Shown here: piece after piece, positions 53,168 to 60,654 of the stretch
How positions within the stretch are numbered: the stretch's first letter is position 1
Layout of the letters: every line of letters starts with the position of its first letter
DNA from: Streptomyces marokkonensis
GTDB lineage: Bacteria > Actinomycetota > Actinomycetes > Streptomycetales > Streptomycetaceae
DNA: 64,000 bases
NCBI RefSeq assembly: GCF_008312835.1
Contig: NZ_VSKS01000002.1
Span: 434,001-498,000 of the forward strand
Direction of reading: 5' to 3'
Translations under genes and position numbers: made by a program
The notes under the pieces: generated by a model
Told to the model about the DNA's origin: nothing
Databases searched by the model: none
The model's input: the letters and a program-made list of their open reading frames with translations, nothing else

Positions 53168-54459
53168 GTCGCGGGGTTAAGGTCGACACCAATGACGTCA
53201 CGACCCATTTCGTAAGCTGCGTTCAGAGTGGTTCCGGTGCCCATGAATGGGTCCAGTACTGTGCCTCTGATCCAGCTATCGTGTCCGCAATCTGTCCAGC
53301 CGACTGTACGCTTTGGGGCGAAGGTAAACTCCCGGAAGTAACCCCCTAGAGCTGCCTTCGCTTCCGCGGCGAGTTCACGGACTCGTTCAGCATTGCGGCC
53401 GGTTCCGACCTGGACATGAAGCGCTTTACCCGCATCAGAGATGCCGGTGGCCTGGATGGCGGCAATGTGCGCCGGCGTTAGGCGCTTCTCTTTGGCTAGT
53501 TCCATCGCGCGCTTGGCCTGAGGGCGCTGTGGGTCGAGATCTGCCGTCTTTTCAACGATTCTCTCACGGGCCTGTCCGCATTCGGAGCATACGGTGGTGG
53601 GGCAGGCCAGGGTCACTGCGCGATGAACGATTTCGCTTGGGAAGGGTGCCAGATGGCGTGCCATATTGCGTTCGAGGTCAATATCCCAGATATCGCCAGG
53701 GTTGTCGAAATTCCAGTCGACTTTGGAGATGGGACTTTCTTCATCCCAAAGTGACTCATTTCCCTCGTAGGGAACATCCCTAAAGTCCCAAATGTCTCCA
53801 GGGTTAGCCGTGCTGCCATTGCGACCGTACGCTCGCGCGTACCCGAACAGGTCGTAATAGTAAGTGCGCTGCGGAGTTAGATGAATGATGTACTCGTGCC
53901 GACTAGCCAGACGGTTCTGCACTGGATCTGGCATGCCTCGCGTCTTCGCCCAAATGATGCGATTTCGAATGCGCCAGCCTGCGTCTGCGGCAGCTGCCTC
54001 AATCCGTCCCGGAATCCCCGCGAGCGACTGATTCTTCCATGTGTCGCCGACATTGAGAAAAACTGATCCGGTCGGGCGCAGTACGCGTCGCCATTCATTA
54101 AGGCAATCCATCATTGCTGCGACGTATTCAGCCGGCTTACGTTCTTGGCCGATTTGCCCAGCGACACCATAGTCGCGCTTTTGCCAGTAGGGAGGCGACG
54201 TGACAACGAGGTCAACAGTGTTGTCTTCCAGCGGGATTGACCTGGCGTCTCCCTTTATGACGCGACGCTGCGGTGCGCCGGGGATGGCTGGCTGAGGAAC
54301 GCCTGGCTGAGCAACCGGCTCACGCAATCGTTGCCCAGAGGGGGCTTCGACCTCAAACAGTGCCTCACCGTCCGGCGTGCGACTGGTCCGCGGAAGCACA
54401 ACCCTGGCGGCTGTGCGCGTTGCGTTCCCGTCCGTGCTGGACGCATCCTGTGAGGCCAT
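53164..54459 (-). CDS. site-specific DNA methyltransferase (N4-C/N6-A type) with Cys cluster
   Basis: 431 residues. The ATG at 54459 is set by AAGAAGGA seven bases upstream. The catalytic motif IV TSPPYW (87-92) comes before the SAM motif I in DPFMGTGTTLNAAYEMGRDVIGVDLNP, an order used by N4-cytosine and beta-class adenine enzymes. IIWAKTRGMPDPVQNRL and SRHEYIIHLT also match. A Cys group (CPTTVCSECGQ ... DCGHDSW) may bind zinc. It lies tail-to-tail with McrBC, so it may protect the host or mark its own DNA within the same defence island. Confidence 0.9.
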   Translation of the reverse strand: MASQDASSTDGNATRTAARVVLPRTSRTPDGEALFEVEAPSGQRLREPVAQPGVPQPAIPGAPQRRVIKGDARSIPLEDNTVDLVVTSPPYWQKRDYGVAGQIGQERKPAEYVAAMMDCLNEWRRVLRPTGSVFLNVGDTWKNQSLAGIPGRIEAAAADAGWRIRNRIIWAKTRGMPDPVQNRLASRHEYIIHLTPQRTYYYDLFGYARAYGRNGSTANPGDIWDFRDVPYEGNESLWDEESPISKVDWNFDNPGDIWDIDLERNMARHLAPFPSEIVHRAVTLACPTTVCSECGQARERIVEKTADLDPQRPQAKRAMELAKEKRLTPAHIAAIQATGISDAGKALHVQVGTGRNAERVRELAAEAKAALGGYFREFTFAPKRTVGWTDCGHDSWIRGTVLDPFMGTGTTLNAAYEMGRDVIGVDLNPAT

Positions 54460-54673
54460 GTGTGCATCCTTCTTTGGTTCTTCCCGGATCCCGACGGGAG
54501 AGGATACCAAGCGGTGGGCCACCAGATCGTGACGTGTACCGTAGGCAGCTGTCAGTGTTTCCTCGGTGACCAGGTTCTGAGACCTTGCCGACTCGCTTCG
54601 CTACTGCGAGCCCCGGTTCAGCCTTGGGAAGGATGCGTCCTCTCCACTCGATTCGGCATGCAAGCCACTGCAA

Positions 54674-55222
54674 TCACTGCAGGTCAGCCGCGTATCCAGG
54701 GAGTACTCGGCGCAGGGCGCGCAGCGCGTAGAAGGCGCGGGACTTCACGGTACCGGGCGGGATGCGCAGCGTTGTGGCGGCCTCCGCCACACTGGCCCCT
54801 TGAAAGTACAGCAACACCAGAATTTCACGGTGCTCAGGAGTGAGCCTCTTCACAGCCTCCCTTACGTCGAGCATCGCGGCGGCTCGTTCGGCGTGATCGG
54901 CGATGACGCGCCTGTTCTCCAGGTCGGCATCTCCAATCTCCAGGGGCCGCGCCTGGCGGGCTCGGCGCGCGTCGATGGCGAGCCGGCGCGCTACGGTCAG
55001 TAGCCAAGGCCGTACCGAACTGAAGGTGTCTGCGCGCAGTGCCTCGCGGTGCTGCCAAGCACGTACGAGTGTCTCCTGGAGCAAGTCCTCGGCGCGCTGG
55101 CGGTCGCCATCGCACAGACGCAGCAGCAGCGCGAAGAGCGGTCGACCGTGCTCGCGCTGCAATGCGGCGAGCTCGTGCTCAGCGGTCGTCGTACCGTGAG
55201 AGAGGGTGATTCCGGCCGTCAT
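54674..55222 (-). CDS. ECF RNA polymerase sigma factor, no adjacent anti-sigma
   Basis: 182 residues from the ATG at 55222. Region 2: HGRPLFALLLRLCDGDRQRAEDLLQETLVRAWQH. Region 4: LTPEHREILVLLYFQGASVAEAATTLRIPPGTVKSRAFYALRALRRVL. Close relatives usually overlap a zinc-binding anti-sigma gene downstream. Here the downstream side is a 214-bp spacer and then the defence island, so the partner seems to have been lost or displaced. Upstream is the small zinc-ribbon-like gene. Confidence 0.88.
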   Translation of the reverse strand: MTAGITLSHGTTTAEHELAALQREHGRPLFALLLRLCDGDRQRAEDLLQETLVRAWQHREALRADTFSSVRPWLLTVARRLAIDARRARQARPLEIGDADLENRRVIADHAERAAAMLDVREAVKRLTPEHREILVLLYFQGASVAEAATTLRIPPGTVKSRAFYALRALRRVLPGYAADLQ

Positions 55223-55421
55223 TGCCGTATGGCATCGCAGGGAGCCGTACGGGGACAGAGCGCGCGCGCCTCTATGCGACGGACGGTCGATCGAGTCGGC
55301 GAACGGTGCGACGAACGGTCCGCTAGGCACTTCTTCCATGCACGGATGGGCGGTAGTGCCGGGCTCGCGCAGCTGACGCGCCGGCAAGCTACGCGAACGA
55401 CGGCCCACAGACGGCCTGGCG

Positions 55422-55619
55422 CTACTCGGCGGACTCCCCGGCCTGTCGCAGCGCCTGAGCTTCCCGCCGACTGAACTCCTCGCCACAGCCCATACAGACG
55501 TAGTCACCGGTGCGCGAGCCTAGGTAGAACTCGGGACTCAGGTTGGCGTGATCGCATGCCGGACCTCCCGCGTCTATCCACTGCTGCCTAATACCTGATG
55601 CGTCCTCAGCCTGAACCAT
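55422..55619 (-). CDS. small Cys-rich (zinc-ribbon-like) protein, 65 aa
   Basis: The ATG at 55619 gives MVQAEDASGIRQQWIDAGGP followed by ACDHANLSPEFYLGSRTGDYVCMGCGEEFSRREAQAL. CxH and CxxC pairs spaced about 17 residues apart suggest a small zinc-binding fold. The family is unknown, but the internal pattern and codon use look genuine. It faces the same way as the ECF sigma gene, 199 bp upstream of it. Confidence 0.65.
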   Translation of the reverse strand: MVQAEDASGIRQQWIDAGGPACDHANLSPEFYLGSRTGDYVCMGCGEEFSRREAQALRQAGESAE

Positions 55620-55691
55620 GCTGATGAGCCTAAGCCATCCAGAGTGGTCACTTGGCCGCGCGGTCGGCGGAGCGATTTTGGCCGGGAGCTG

Positions 55692-55802
55692 CTTTGGCGC
55701 GAGTGATCATGGCCCCGTAAGCTTCCAGCGCGTCGGGCAGTCTGTGGACCTGCCCGCTAAAGCACGACGTTGGGGCCATGATCTTCGAGGCTCGCGCCAA
55801 AG
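55692..55802. repeat. MITE-like imperfect palindrome, 111 bp
   Basis: CTTTGGCGCGAG (55692-55703) followed by TGATCATGGCCCC (55704-55716) recurs inverted as GGGGCCATGATC (55772-55783) and CTCGCGCCAAAG (55791-55802). The two right-hand arms have seven extra bases between them. The loop is about 55 bp. The ends look like terminal inverted repeats of a small non-autonomous element. Confidence 0.6.
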
Positions 55803-55940
55803 TGGCTGGCTAAAGTCGCGGAGTCGGCCGCCCCAGCCACAGCGGGTTTCTTGCGCTCCTCATGGCCGCGCCCGCCGCCCGGCCGGTGGCCCCATGCGGG
55901 GTCAGCGGGCCGTACGAACGCCCACGCATCTGGCAGCGTT

Positions 55941-56290
55941 GGCCCGCATGCCGCCACCACGATCCGGCCTCTTGCGGTAACACAAAGCGTCCCTGACTTG
56001 CACCGTTGGAGATCATCGTTCGTCCCCGTGCCCGTGTTGGAGTGTGGCCGCTGCGGGCGGCGACGGACGGGCGGCGACGTGCGCCGGTGGCGAAGACATG
56101 GAGGCGGCGCGGCGGCGACCGGCCGGCGCCGCCGCGCTTGGCGCGGCCCTCGGTTTGATCCGACCTACTGGTGTAGGCAACCAGGTAGAAAGGGGTGCGA
56201 CGTGGCCCCGGAAACGGGGCGTTGGGGTCGAGCTGCGGTTGCGTCTTCCCCTTCCTGAGGCCGGATCGTGGTGGCGGTGGTGTGCGGGCC
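55941..56290. repeat. long-spaced inverted repeat (21 bp perfect core)
   Basis: CCGCCACCACGATCCGGCCTC at 55951-55971 is the exact reverse complement of 56257-56277. Flanking GGCCCGC (55941-55947) also matches GCGGGCC (56284-56290). In translation both arms read as EAGSWWR-like, so they may be inverted pieces of one lost coding sequence. Confidence 0.6.
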
Positions 56291-56360
56291 GGAAGCGGCC
56301 GTTGATGCGTCTGGGCGGCGTGTGCGGCGGCCGGGTTGGCGATGATCTATAAGCGCCGTT

Positions 56361-56390
56361 GGCTCGCCAGACGAGCGAGCGCAGCGAGCC
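56361..56390. terminator. hairpin at the left edge of the integrative element
   Basis: GGCTCGC (56361-56367) pairs with GCGAGCC (56384-56390). It sits about 100 bp before the XRE start and could act as a terminator. Confidence 0.4.
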
Positions 56391-56489
56391 TTGAACCAGT
56401 AGAGAGACTTTGAATCACGCTCATGCTGACGGCTGTTGATGCTGCTCTTGCGCCTGGTCGCTGTCGGCTCGTGGTGTAGAACCCTGGGT

Positions 56490-57338
56490 ATGGGGAGTGA
56501 ACGGCGCGAGCGGATGAGGGTGCTTGGGGCACGTCTTCGGGCTCTGCGTGCGGAGGCTGGTCTGACGGGTGCTGCTCTGGCTCAGCGGGCCGGCGTGGGT
56601 CAGCCAACGGTCTCCAAAGTGGAGACCGGGCGCATGGTCCCCAGTGTCGATGTGCTGGACCGGCTGTGCCGGGCGCTCAACCTCGATGAGTCGGCGGCCC
56701 GGGAACTCCGTGACCTCCTCGTCGCCGTTGAGTCTGCGATCGCCACCGATTTTGAAGCGGAAGGGCTGCCCGCTGGGCTCGTCGTTGATGACGCGGTCCG
56801 CGGTGCTCGGTCGGTGCGGTCGTTCCAGTGTGTCGTTCTGCCGTCGCTGCTTCAGAGCGCCGAGTACGCCCGTCACGTCTTCGAGAGCGCCCCGGATGCG
56901 ACTGCCGAGTCAGTTGGTCGGGCTGTCGCTGCCCGCGTAGAGCGGCAGAGCGTGCTGTACGAGCCGGGGCGCGAGTCGGTGTTCGTGCTGACGGAAGCCG
57001 TGCTGCGGACCTGGCCGGGCACGCCGGCGCTGATGCTGGCCCAGCTCGACCGGCTGCTCGCCGTCGAGAGCCTGAGCACCGTGCGGCTTGGCGTCATCCC
57101 GTGGCGCCGCCCGGTGCCGCTTCTGCCTCATCACGGATTCACTCTGTGCGACGAGCAGGCTGTCGTGATTGAGGCATTCACCGGTGAGCGGGTGGCCGTC
57201 GACTCCGCTGAGGTGGCTGCGTACGAGGAGACCTTCGACCGCTTCCAAGGCGCAGCCGTCTTCGGGGACGAGGTACGTGAGCTGTTGTTGCGGGTGATGA
57301 AGGAGTTCCGCGAGCTGGGAGACACGGTCACCCCTTAG
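56490..57338 (+). CDS. XRE regulator with DUF5753 domain
   Basis: 282 residues from the ATG at 56490; the ATG at 56514 is an alternative. HTH: LGARLRALRAEAGLTGAALAQRAGVGQPTVSKVETGRMVPSVDVLDRLCRALN. The DUF5753 part has CVVLPSLLQSAEYARHVFES, RVERQSVLYEPGRESVFVLTEAVLR, LGVIPWRRPVPLLPHHGFTLCDEQAVVIEAFTGE. Such regulators are often paired with a small DUF397 or HATPase partner; the HATPase gene follows here. It may control the element or a chromosomal regulon. The frame ends at 57338. Confidence 0.9.
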   Translation: MGSERRERMRVLGARLRALRAEAGLTGAALAQRAGVGQPTVSKVETGRMVPSVDVLDRLCRALNLDESAARELRDLLVAVESAIATDFEAEGLPAGLVVDDAVRGARSVRSFQCVVLPSLLQSAEYARHVFESAPDATAESVGRAVAARVERQSVLYEPGRESVFVLTEAVLRTWPGTPALMLAQLDRLLAVESLSTVRLGVIPWRRPVPLLPHHGFTLCDEQAVVIEAFTGERVAVDSAEVAAYEETFDRFQGAAVFGDEVRELLLRVMKEFRELGDTVTP

Positions 57339-57401
57339 AGGAATAATTCCTCTACATGCCTGGCATGTGGACCGCTTGTGGGCATAGCCTGCCGTCGCGT
57401 T

Positions 57402-57417
57402 GTCTAGTCCCCTAGAC
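57402..57417. promoter_or_regulatory. AICE operator GTCTAG-N4-CTAGAC, site 1
   Basis: GTCTAGTCCCCTAGAC, with perfect 6-bp arms. It lies 19 bp before the HATPase start and just ahead of its AAGGAG. Confidence 0.7.
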
Positions 57418-57435
57418 GCAGACAAGGAGCTTGCC

Positions 57436-57825
57436 ATGCGTACCAAGTGGTGCCGCGCCTTCCCGGGTCTTGCCGAGCAAGTGGTCCAGGCCCGTCACTT
57501 CGTCGCTGCCTTAGTCGCGGAGAAGGGGCCGGTAGATGACGCCACCCTGGTTGTCAGCGAACTGGCCACCAACGCCGTACGTCACTCGCTGAGCGGGGCG
57601 GAAGGCGGCTGGTTCCTCGTCGTCGTCGGCTTCGGCGACGGCTTCATCCGTATCGAGGTGGTCGACCAGGGCGGCGAACGCGTCCCACACCTGTGTGATG
57701 TGACCAGCCAGGAAGAGGGCGGGCGCGGGTTGCTGCTGATCGCGGCCTGCGCGAAGGACTGGGGCGTGAAGAACTGGCCCGACGGGCGTTCCGTCTGGGC
57801 GGAACTGGCCTGGGGGAGCGCGTGA
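57436..57825 (+). CDS. HATPase (RsbW-like) ATP-binding protein
   Basis: 129 residues from the ATG at 57436 with AAGGAG at 57424-57429. Core motifs: DATLVVSELATNAVRHS (N box), RIEVVDQGGERVPH, EEGGRGLLLIAACAKDWGV (G2). It is a small GHKL ATPase of the anti-sigma kind, a usual companion of DUF5753 XRE regulators. An operator of the GTCTAG type sits directly upstream, so it is under the element's shared control. Confidence 0.9.
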   Translation: MRTKWCRAFPGLAEQVVQARHFVAALVAEKGPVDDATLVVSELATNAVRHSLSGAEGGWFLVVVGFGDGFIRIEVVDQGGERVPHLCDVTSQEEGGRGLLLIAACAKDWGVKNWPDGRSVWAELAWGSA

Positions 57826-57957
57826 CCGGGCGTCCGTCACTGATGGGGGGCCGTTGCCATGTCGGCGGTGACGGATGACTCCTCGGGGTGTGCCTCGGCG
57901 TCGGTCGCGCTTCTTCGTCGTTGAAAGTCGTACGGGACGGCGCCTCCCGCCCATTCC

Positions 57958-57973
57958 GTCTAGGGCCCTAGAC
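57958..57973. promoter_or_regulatory. AICE operator, site 2 (perfect 16-bp palindrome)
   Basis: GTCTAGGGCCCTAGAC is a complete palindrome, 27 bp upstream of the HTH gene start at 58001. Confidence 0.75.
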
Positions 57974-58000
57974 TCCTGGGTACTTCTGGGAGGTGTGGTC

Positions 58001-58852
58001 ATGTCGGACGAGTTGCAGCGGATCATGGCGATCGGTGATCCGTACCTGCTTCTGCGTGAGGTCACCACGAGGCTGGCCGCTGCGCAGCAGGAGGTGACCG
58101 AACTCGCCCGGCTGCGCCGTCGCGTGGTTCAGGACCTCCACGCGCAAGGAATGTCCTACGCGCAGATCGCCGAGAAGGCCGGCCTGAGCCGCGGGCGGAT
58201 TCATCAGATCCGGCACACCGGCCCCGCGCCCGAGGGGGCCTTCCTTGGGACGGGTGCCGTCACGGTCGTGACACCGCTCCGGTGGGACGACACGAAGAAG
58301 CGCCCGGTCGTCGCCATGGCCGACATGAACTCCGGCAAGCGGCTGGAGGAGCTGGCGAAGTCGTACGGGCTCGACGTCAGCTCCGGCCACGTGCAGGTGA
58401 GCGGCGAGGTTGACCTCAACCGTGACGGCCTGGTCGTCGTCTGCGGGCCGGGCATGTCCCAGGCCATGCGCGACCTGTACGCCCAGGACCCGGTACTCGC
58501 CTGGGAACACCCGGAGGGTGAGCCCTGGGCGCTGGTGGACCGGCGTACCGGCACGGCGTACCACGCAGGGGCGGACCTCGAGCCGAGGCGCCCGCACGAC
58601 GTCGGATACCTGGGCCGACTGCCCCGCCCGGACGGCAACGGCTCGGTGCTGGCCATCGCCGGCATCCACACGGCAGGTTCCCTCGGCGTCGTCCACCTGC
58701 TCACCTCCGACCTCAGCACGCTGTGGGGACAGGTGGGGGAGCGGCACTTTTCCACACTGGTGAGTGTTGAGTACGACTCTAATACCGAAGAGCCGCAATC
58801 CGCCGAGCTTCTCTGCCCCCTGTACCTGCACGACGAGGAGGCGACGGCGTGA
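58001..58852 (+). CDS. HTH protein with unknown C-terminal domain
   Basis: 283 residues from the ATG at 58001 (RBS GGGAGG). The helix-turn-helix is DLHAQGMSYAQIAEKAGLSRGRIHQIRHTG, of sigma region-4/recombinase type. The C-terminal 200 residues have alternating strands and helices (VQVSGEVDLNRDGLVVVCGPGMSQAMRDLYAQDP, VLAIAGIHTAGSLGVVHLL), as in domains that sense nucleotides or sugars; I do not recognise them precisely. It overlaps the PP2C-like gene by 4 bp, so the two proteins probably act together. Confidence 0.78.
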   Translation: MSDELQRIMAIGDPYLLLREVTTRLAAAQQEVTELARLRRRVVQDLHAQGMSYAQIAEKAGLSRGRIHQIRHTGPAPEGAFLGTGAVTVVTPLRWDDTKKRPVVAMADMNSGKRLEELAKSYGLDVSSGHVQVSGEVDLNRDGLVVVCGPGMSQAMRDLYAQDPVLAWEHPEGEPWALVDRRTGTAYHAGADLEPRRPHDVGYLGRLPRPDGNGSVLAIAGIHTAGSLGVVHLLTSDLSTLWGQVGERHFSTLVSVEYDSNTEEPQSAELLCPLYLHDEEATA

Positions 58853-59673
58853 ACGTCGTTCTCGGCACGCTGCCCGCTGAACCAGACCAGCAGAACGAGG
58901 ACTTCGCGGCCACCGCTCCCGGTGCGGCCGTCCTCCTCGACGGTGTCGGCGTCGCCGGGGCCGAGACCGGCTGCGTGCACGGCATCGCGTGGTTCTCCTC
59001 GACCCTGGGCGGACTGCTGCTGGGCAACATCGCTGGAGACCCCGCCCGGCCGCTCGCCGACTGTCTCGCCGACGCGCTCCGCGGCGTCCGGTCCCTGCAC
59101 GAGGACACGTGCGATCTGACCTACCGGGCCAGCCCGACCAGCACGGTCGTCGCGGTCCGCGTCGGCGGGGGAGCGCTGGAGTACCTCGTCCTCGGTGACT
59201 CGACCCTCCTCCTCGCCGGTCAGGACGGGAAGACGACCGCTGTCACCGACGACCGCCTGGACCAGGTCGGAAAGCAACTCCGTGCGTCGGTCGACCGACT
59301 GCCCACCGGCACGCCCGAGCACGCTGGCGCCCTGGCCCAGTACCGCGACGACCTGACGGGACTCCGGAACCGGCCGGGCGGCTTCTGGATCGCCGGCCCC
59401 GAACCACGGGCAGCCGAGCACTCCCTCACCGGAACGGTGCCGCTGGAGTCGCTGGCGTCCGTGACCCTGCTGAGCGACGGCGCGACACGCCTCGTCGACC
59501 GGTTCGGCCTCGCCGACTGGACGGACGTGCTGGACGTGCTCGCGTCCGCCGGCCCGGACGAACTCATCCGCCGTGTACGGGAAGCGGAGAACGGCGATCC
59601 CGACGGGCAGCGATGGCCTCGCGGAAAGGCGAGGGACGACGCCACGGTTCTCCACTGGGTGCCCTCGTCGTAG
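58849..59673 (+). CDS. PP2C-like phosphatase of the element
   Basis: 274 residues from the GTG at 58849 (GTGA overlap with the HTH gene). Motifs are shared with the chromosomal gene at 11945-12739: NEDFA, VLLDGVGV, GCVHGIAWF, EYLVLGDSTLLL, VTLLSDGATRLVDRF, KARDDATVLHWV. It would dephosphorylate Ser/Thr residues. With the HTH partner it looks like a regulatory pair, or one that silences host kinase signalling during element activity. Confidence 0.82.
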   Translation: MNVVLGTLPAEPDQQNEDFAATAPGAAVLLDGVGVAGAETGCVHGIAWFSSTLGGLLLGNIAGDPARPLADCLADALRGVRSLHEDTCDLTYRASPTSTVVAVRVGGGALEYLVLGDSTLLLAGQDGKTTAVTDDRLDQVGKQLRASVDRLPTGTPEHAGALAQYRDDLTGLRNRPGGFWIAGPEPRAAEHSLTGTVPLESLASVTLLSDGATRLVDRFGLADWTDVLDVLASAGPDELIRRVREAENGDPDGQRWPRGKARDDATVLHWVPSS

Positions 59674-59701
59674 CCGCACACCCAACCGTAGAATCGAACG
59701 T

Positions 59702-60058
59702 GTGAGCGACCAACCGTCCCGACTGGAGCTGCTGCGCTTCGCGCGCCGTGTGGTCGTGCAGCAGGCGACGGCTGCCGTGCGGCAGCTCGACGGGTGGATC
59801 GCGGACGAGGAGCGGCGCGAGGCTGAGCGGCGCCGAGGTGAGGAGATGCGGCCGCCGCCTCCGGACTGGCTGCTCCAGTACGGGCTCAACCGGAAGGACG
59901 TGGATGCCGTCCATGCCGGGGACTGCTGGGCAGCGACGAAGCCGGGCCGGTGTCGTCCCGCGTCCCGCGAGCAGGTGGTTGATGCTCTGCGGCATGGCGT
60001 GACGGCGTGCGTGCACTGCCGCCCGGATACGGCGCTGGGCCTGCTCGACAACCCGTGA
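59702..60058 (+). CDS. DUF6233-type small protein
   Basis: 118 residues from the GTG at 59702. A helical N-terminus (LELLRFARRVVVQQATAAVRQL, ADEERREAERRRGEE) is followed by PPPPDWLLQYGLNRKDVDAVHAGDC and the C-terminal ACVHCRPDTALGLLD. The DWLLxxGL and CxHCRPDTxLG pattern is typical of this family, which is common in streptomycete accessory DNA and of unknown role. Cys/His residues may bind zinc. Confidence 0.78.
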   Translation: MSDQPSRLELLRFARRVVVQQATAAVRQLDGWIADEERREAERRRGEEMRPPPPDWLLQYGLNRKDVDAVHAGDCWAATKPGRCRPASREQVVDALRHGVTACVHCRPDTALGLLDNP

Positions 60059-60157
60059 CGGTGGTGGTCTAAAAGCGGGCGAGGGGCTCCCAAATGGCGT
60101 CACCGGCCGCTGCGAGATCGGGTGGTCCCATCGGCGCTCGCGCGACACGTTCGTATA

Positions 60158-60252
60158 CCCCCCTAGACAGTTGACGGGACGTCGGCTTACGGTAGTCGTC
60201 AACCCCCCTAGACAGTTGGGGTGGTCGCCTCCTTGTGCTGTCTAGGGGGGTA
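60158..60252. promoter_or_regulatory. three AICE operator half/inverted sites before the transfer operon
   Basis: CCCCCCTAGACAG-type half sites occur at 60158-60170 and 60203-60215, and the inverse CTGTCTAGGGGGG at 60238-60250. The last two face each other. A TTGACG that could be a -35 box directly follows the first. The cluster precedes the SCO3933-like gene and the tra genes. Confidence 0.7.
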
Positions 60253-60301
60253 TTCAACGGCTCGGCGTCCACGAGGACGCCTGAATCAAGTGAGGTTCAG
60301 A

Positions 60302-60649
60302 ATGCGTGTCATCCCCGTGGACACCTCGTCCGCCACTCTGCTGGTCACCAAGCTCCCCGAGGTCAAGGTGAGGGACCGGCAGACCGGCGAGGTGGCCGTG
60401 GACCCGGTCACCAACGACCGGCTCATGGTCATGGAGCTGGTGTTCATCGCCCAGGGCGGCTCGGACATGATCAAGGTCACCGTGCCCGAGAAGGGCATCG
60501 GCGAAGGACTGGCCATGGGTGCACCGGTGTTCCTGTCCGGCCTTGTCGCCCGGCCCTGGGAGAGCGAGTTCGGCGGCCGTACCCGGCACGGCATCGCCTA
60601 CCGGGCGGACGCCGTCATGGTCGACACCCCGGCCGCGGTGCAGGGCTGA
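60302..60649 (+). CDS. SCO3933-family regulatory/accessory protein
   Basis: 115 residues from the ATG at 60302: MRVIPVDTSSATLLVTKLPE, VKVRDRQTGEVAVDPVTNDRLMVMELVFIAQGGSDMIKVTVPEKG, GAPVFLSGLVARPWESEF. This OB-fold-like small protein is nearly always found directly before the traB-type gene in AICEs. Its role is unproven and may be regulation or DNA handling. The stop codon is 5 bp from the translocase start. Confidence 0.85.
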   Translation: MRVIPVDTSSATLLVTKLPEVKVRDRQTGEVAVDPVTNDRLMVMELVFIAQGGSDMIKVTVPEKGIGEGLAMGAPVFLSGLVARPWESEFGGRTRHGIAYRADAVMVDTPAAVQG

Positions 60650-60654
60650 GCGTC

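Larger units (their letters stand above)
55620..56489. other. 870-bp intergenic region rich in inverted repeats
   Basis: No gene is supported on either strand. It holds a MITE-like palindrome (55692-55802), a widely spaced inverted repeat (55941-55971 with 56257-56290) and a hairpin (56361-56390). It marks the passage from chromosome/defence island to the integrative element. The left attachment site could be here, but no tRNA end was found. Confidence 0.55.

Noticed and set aside
55620-56489. tRNA gene as integration site of the element
   Set aside because: No sequence folding as a tRNA or carrying a T-loop GGTTCGA-type motif was seen on either strand.
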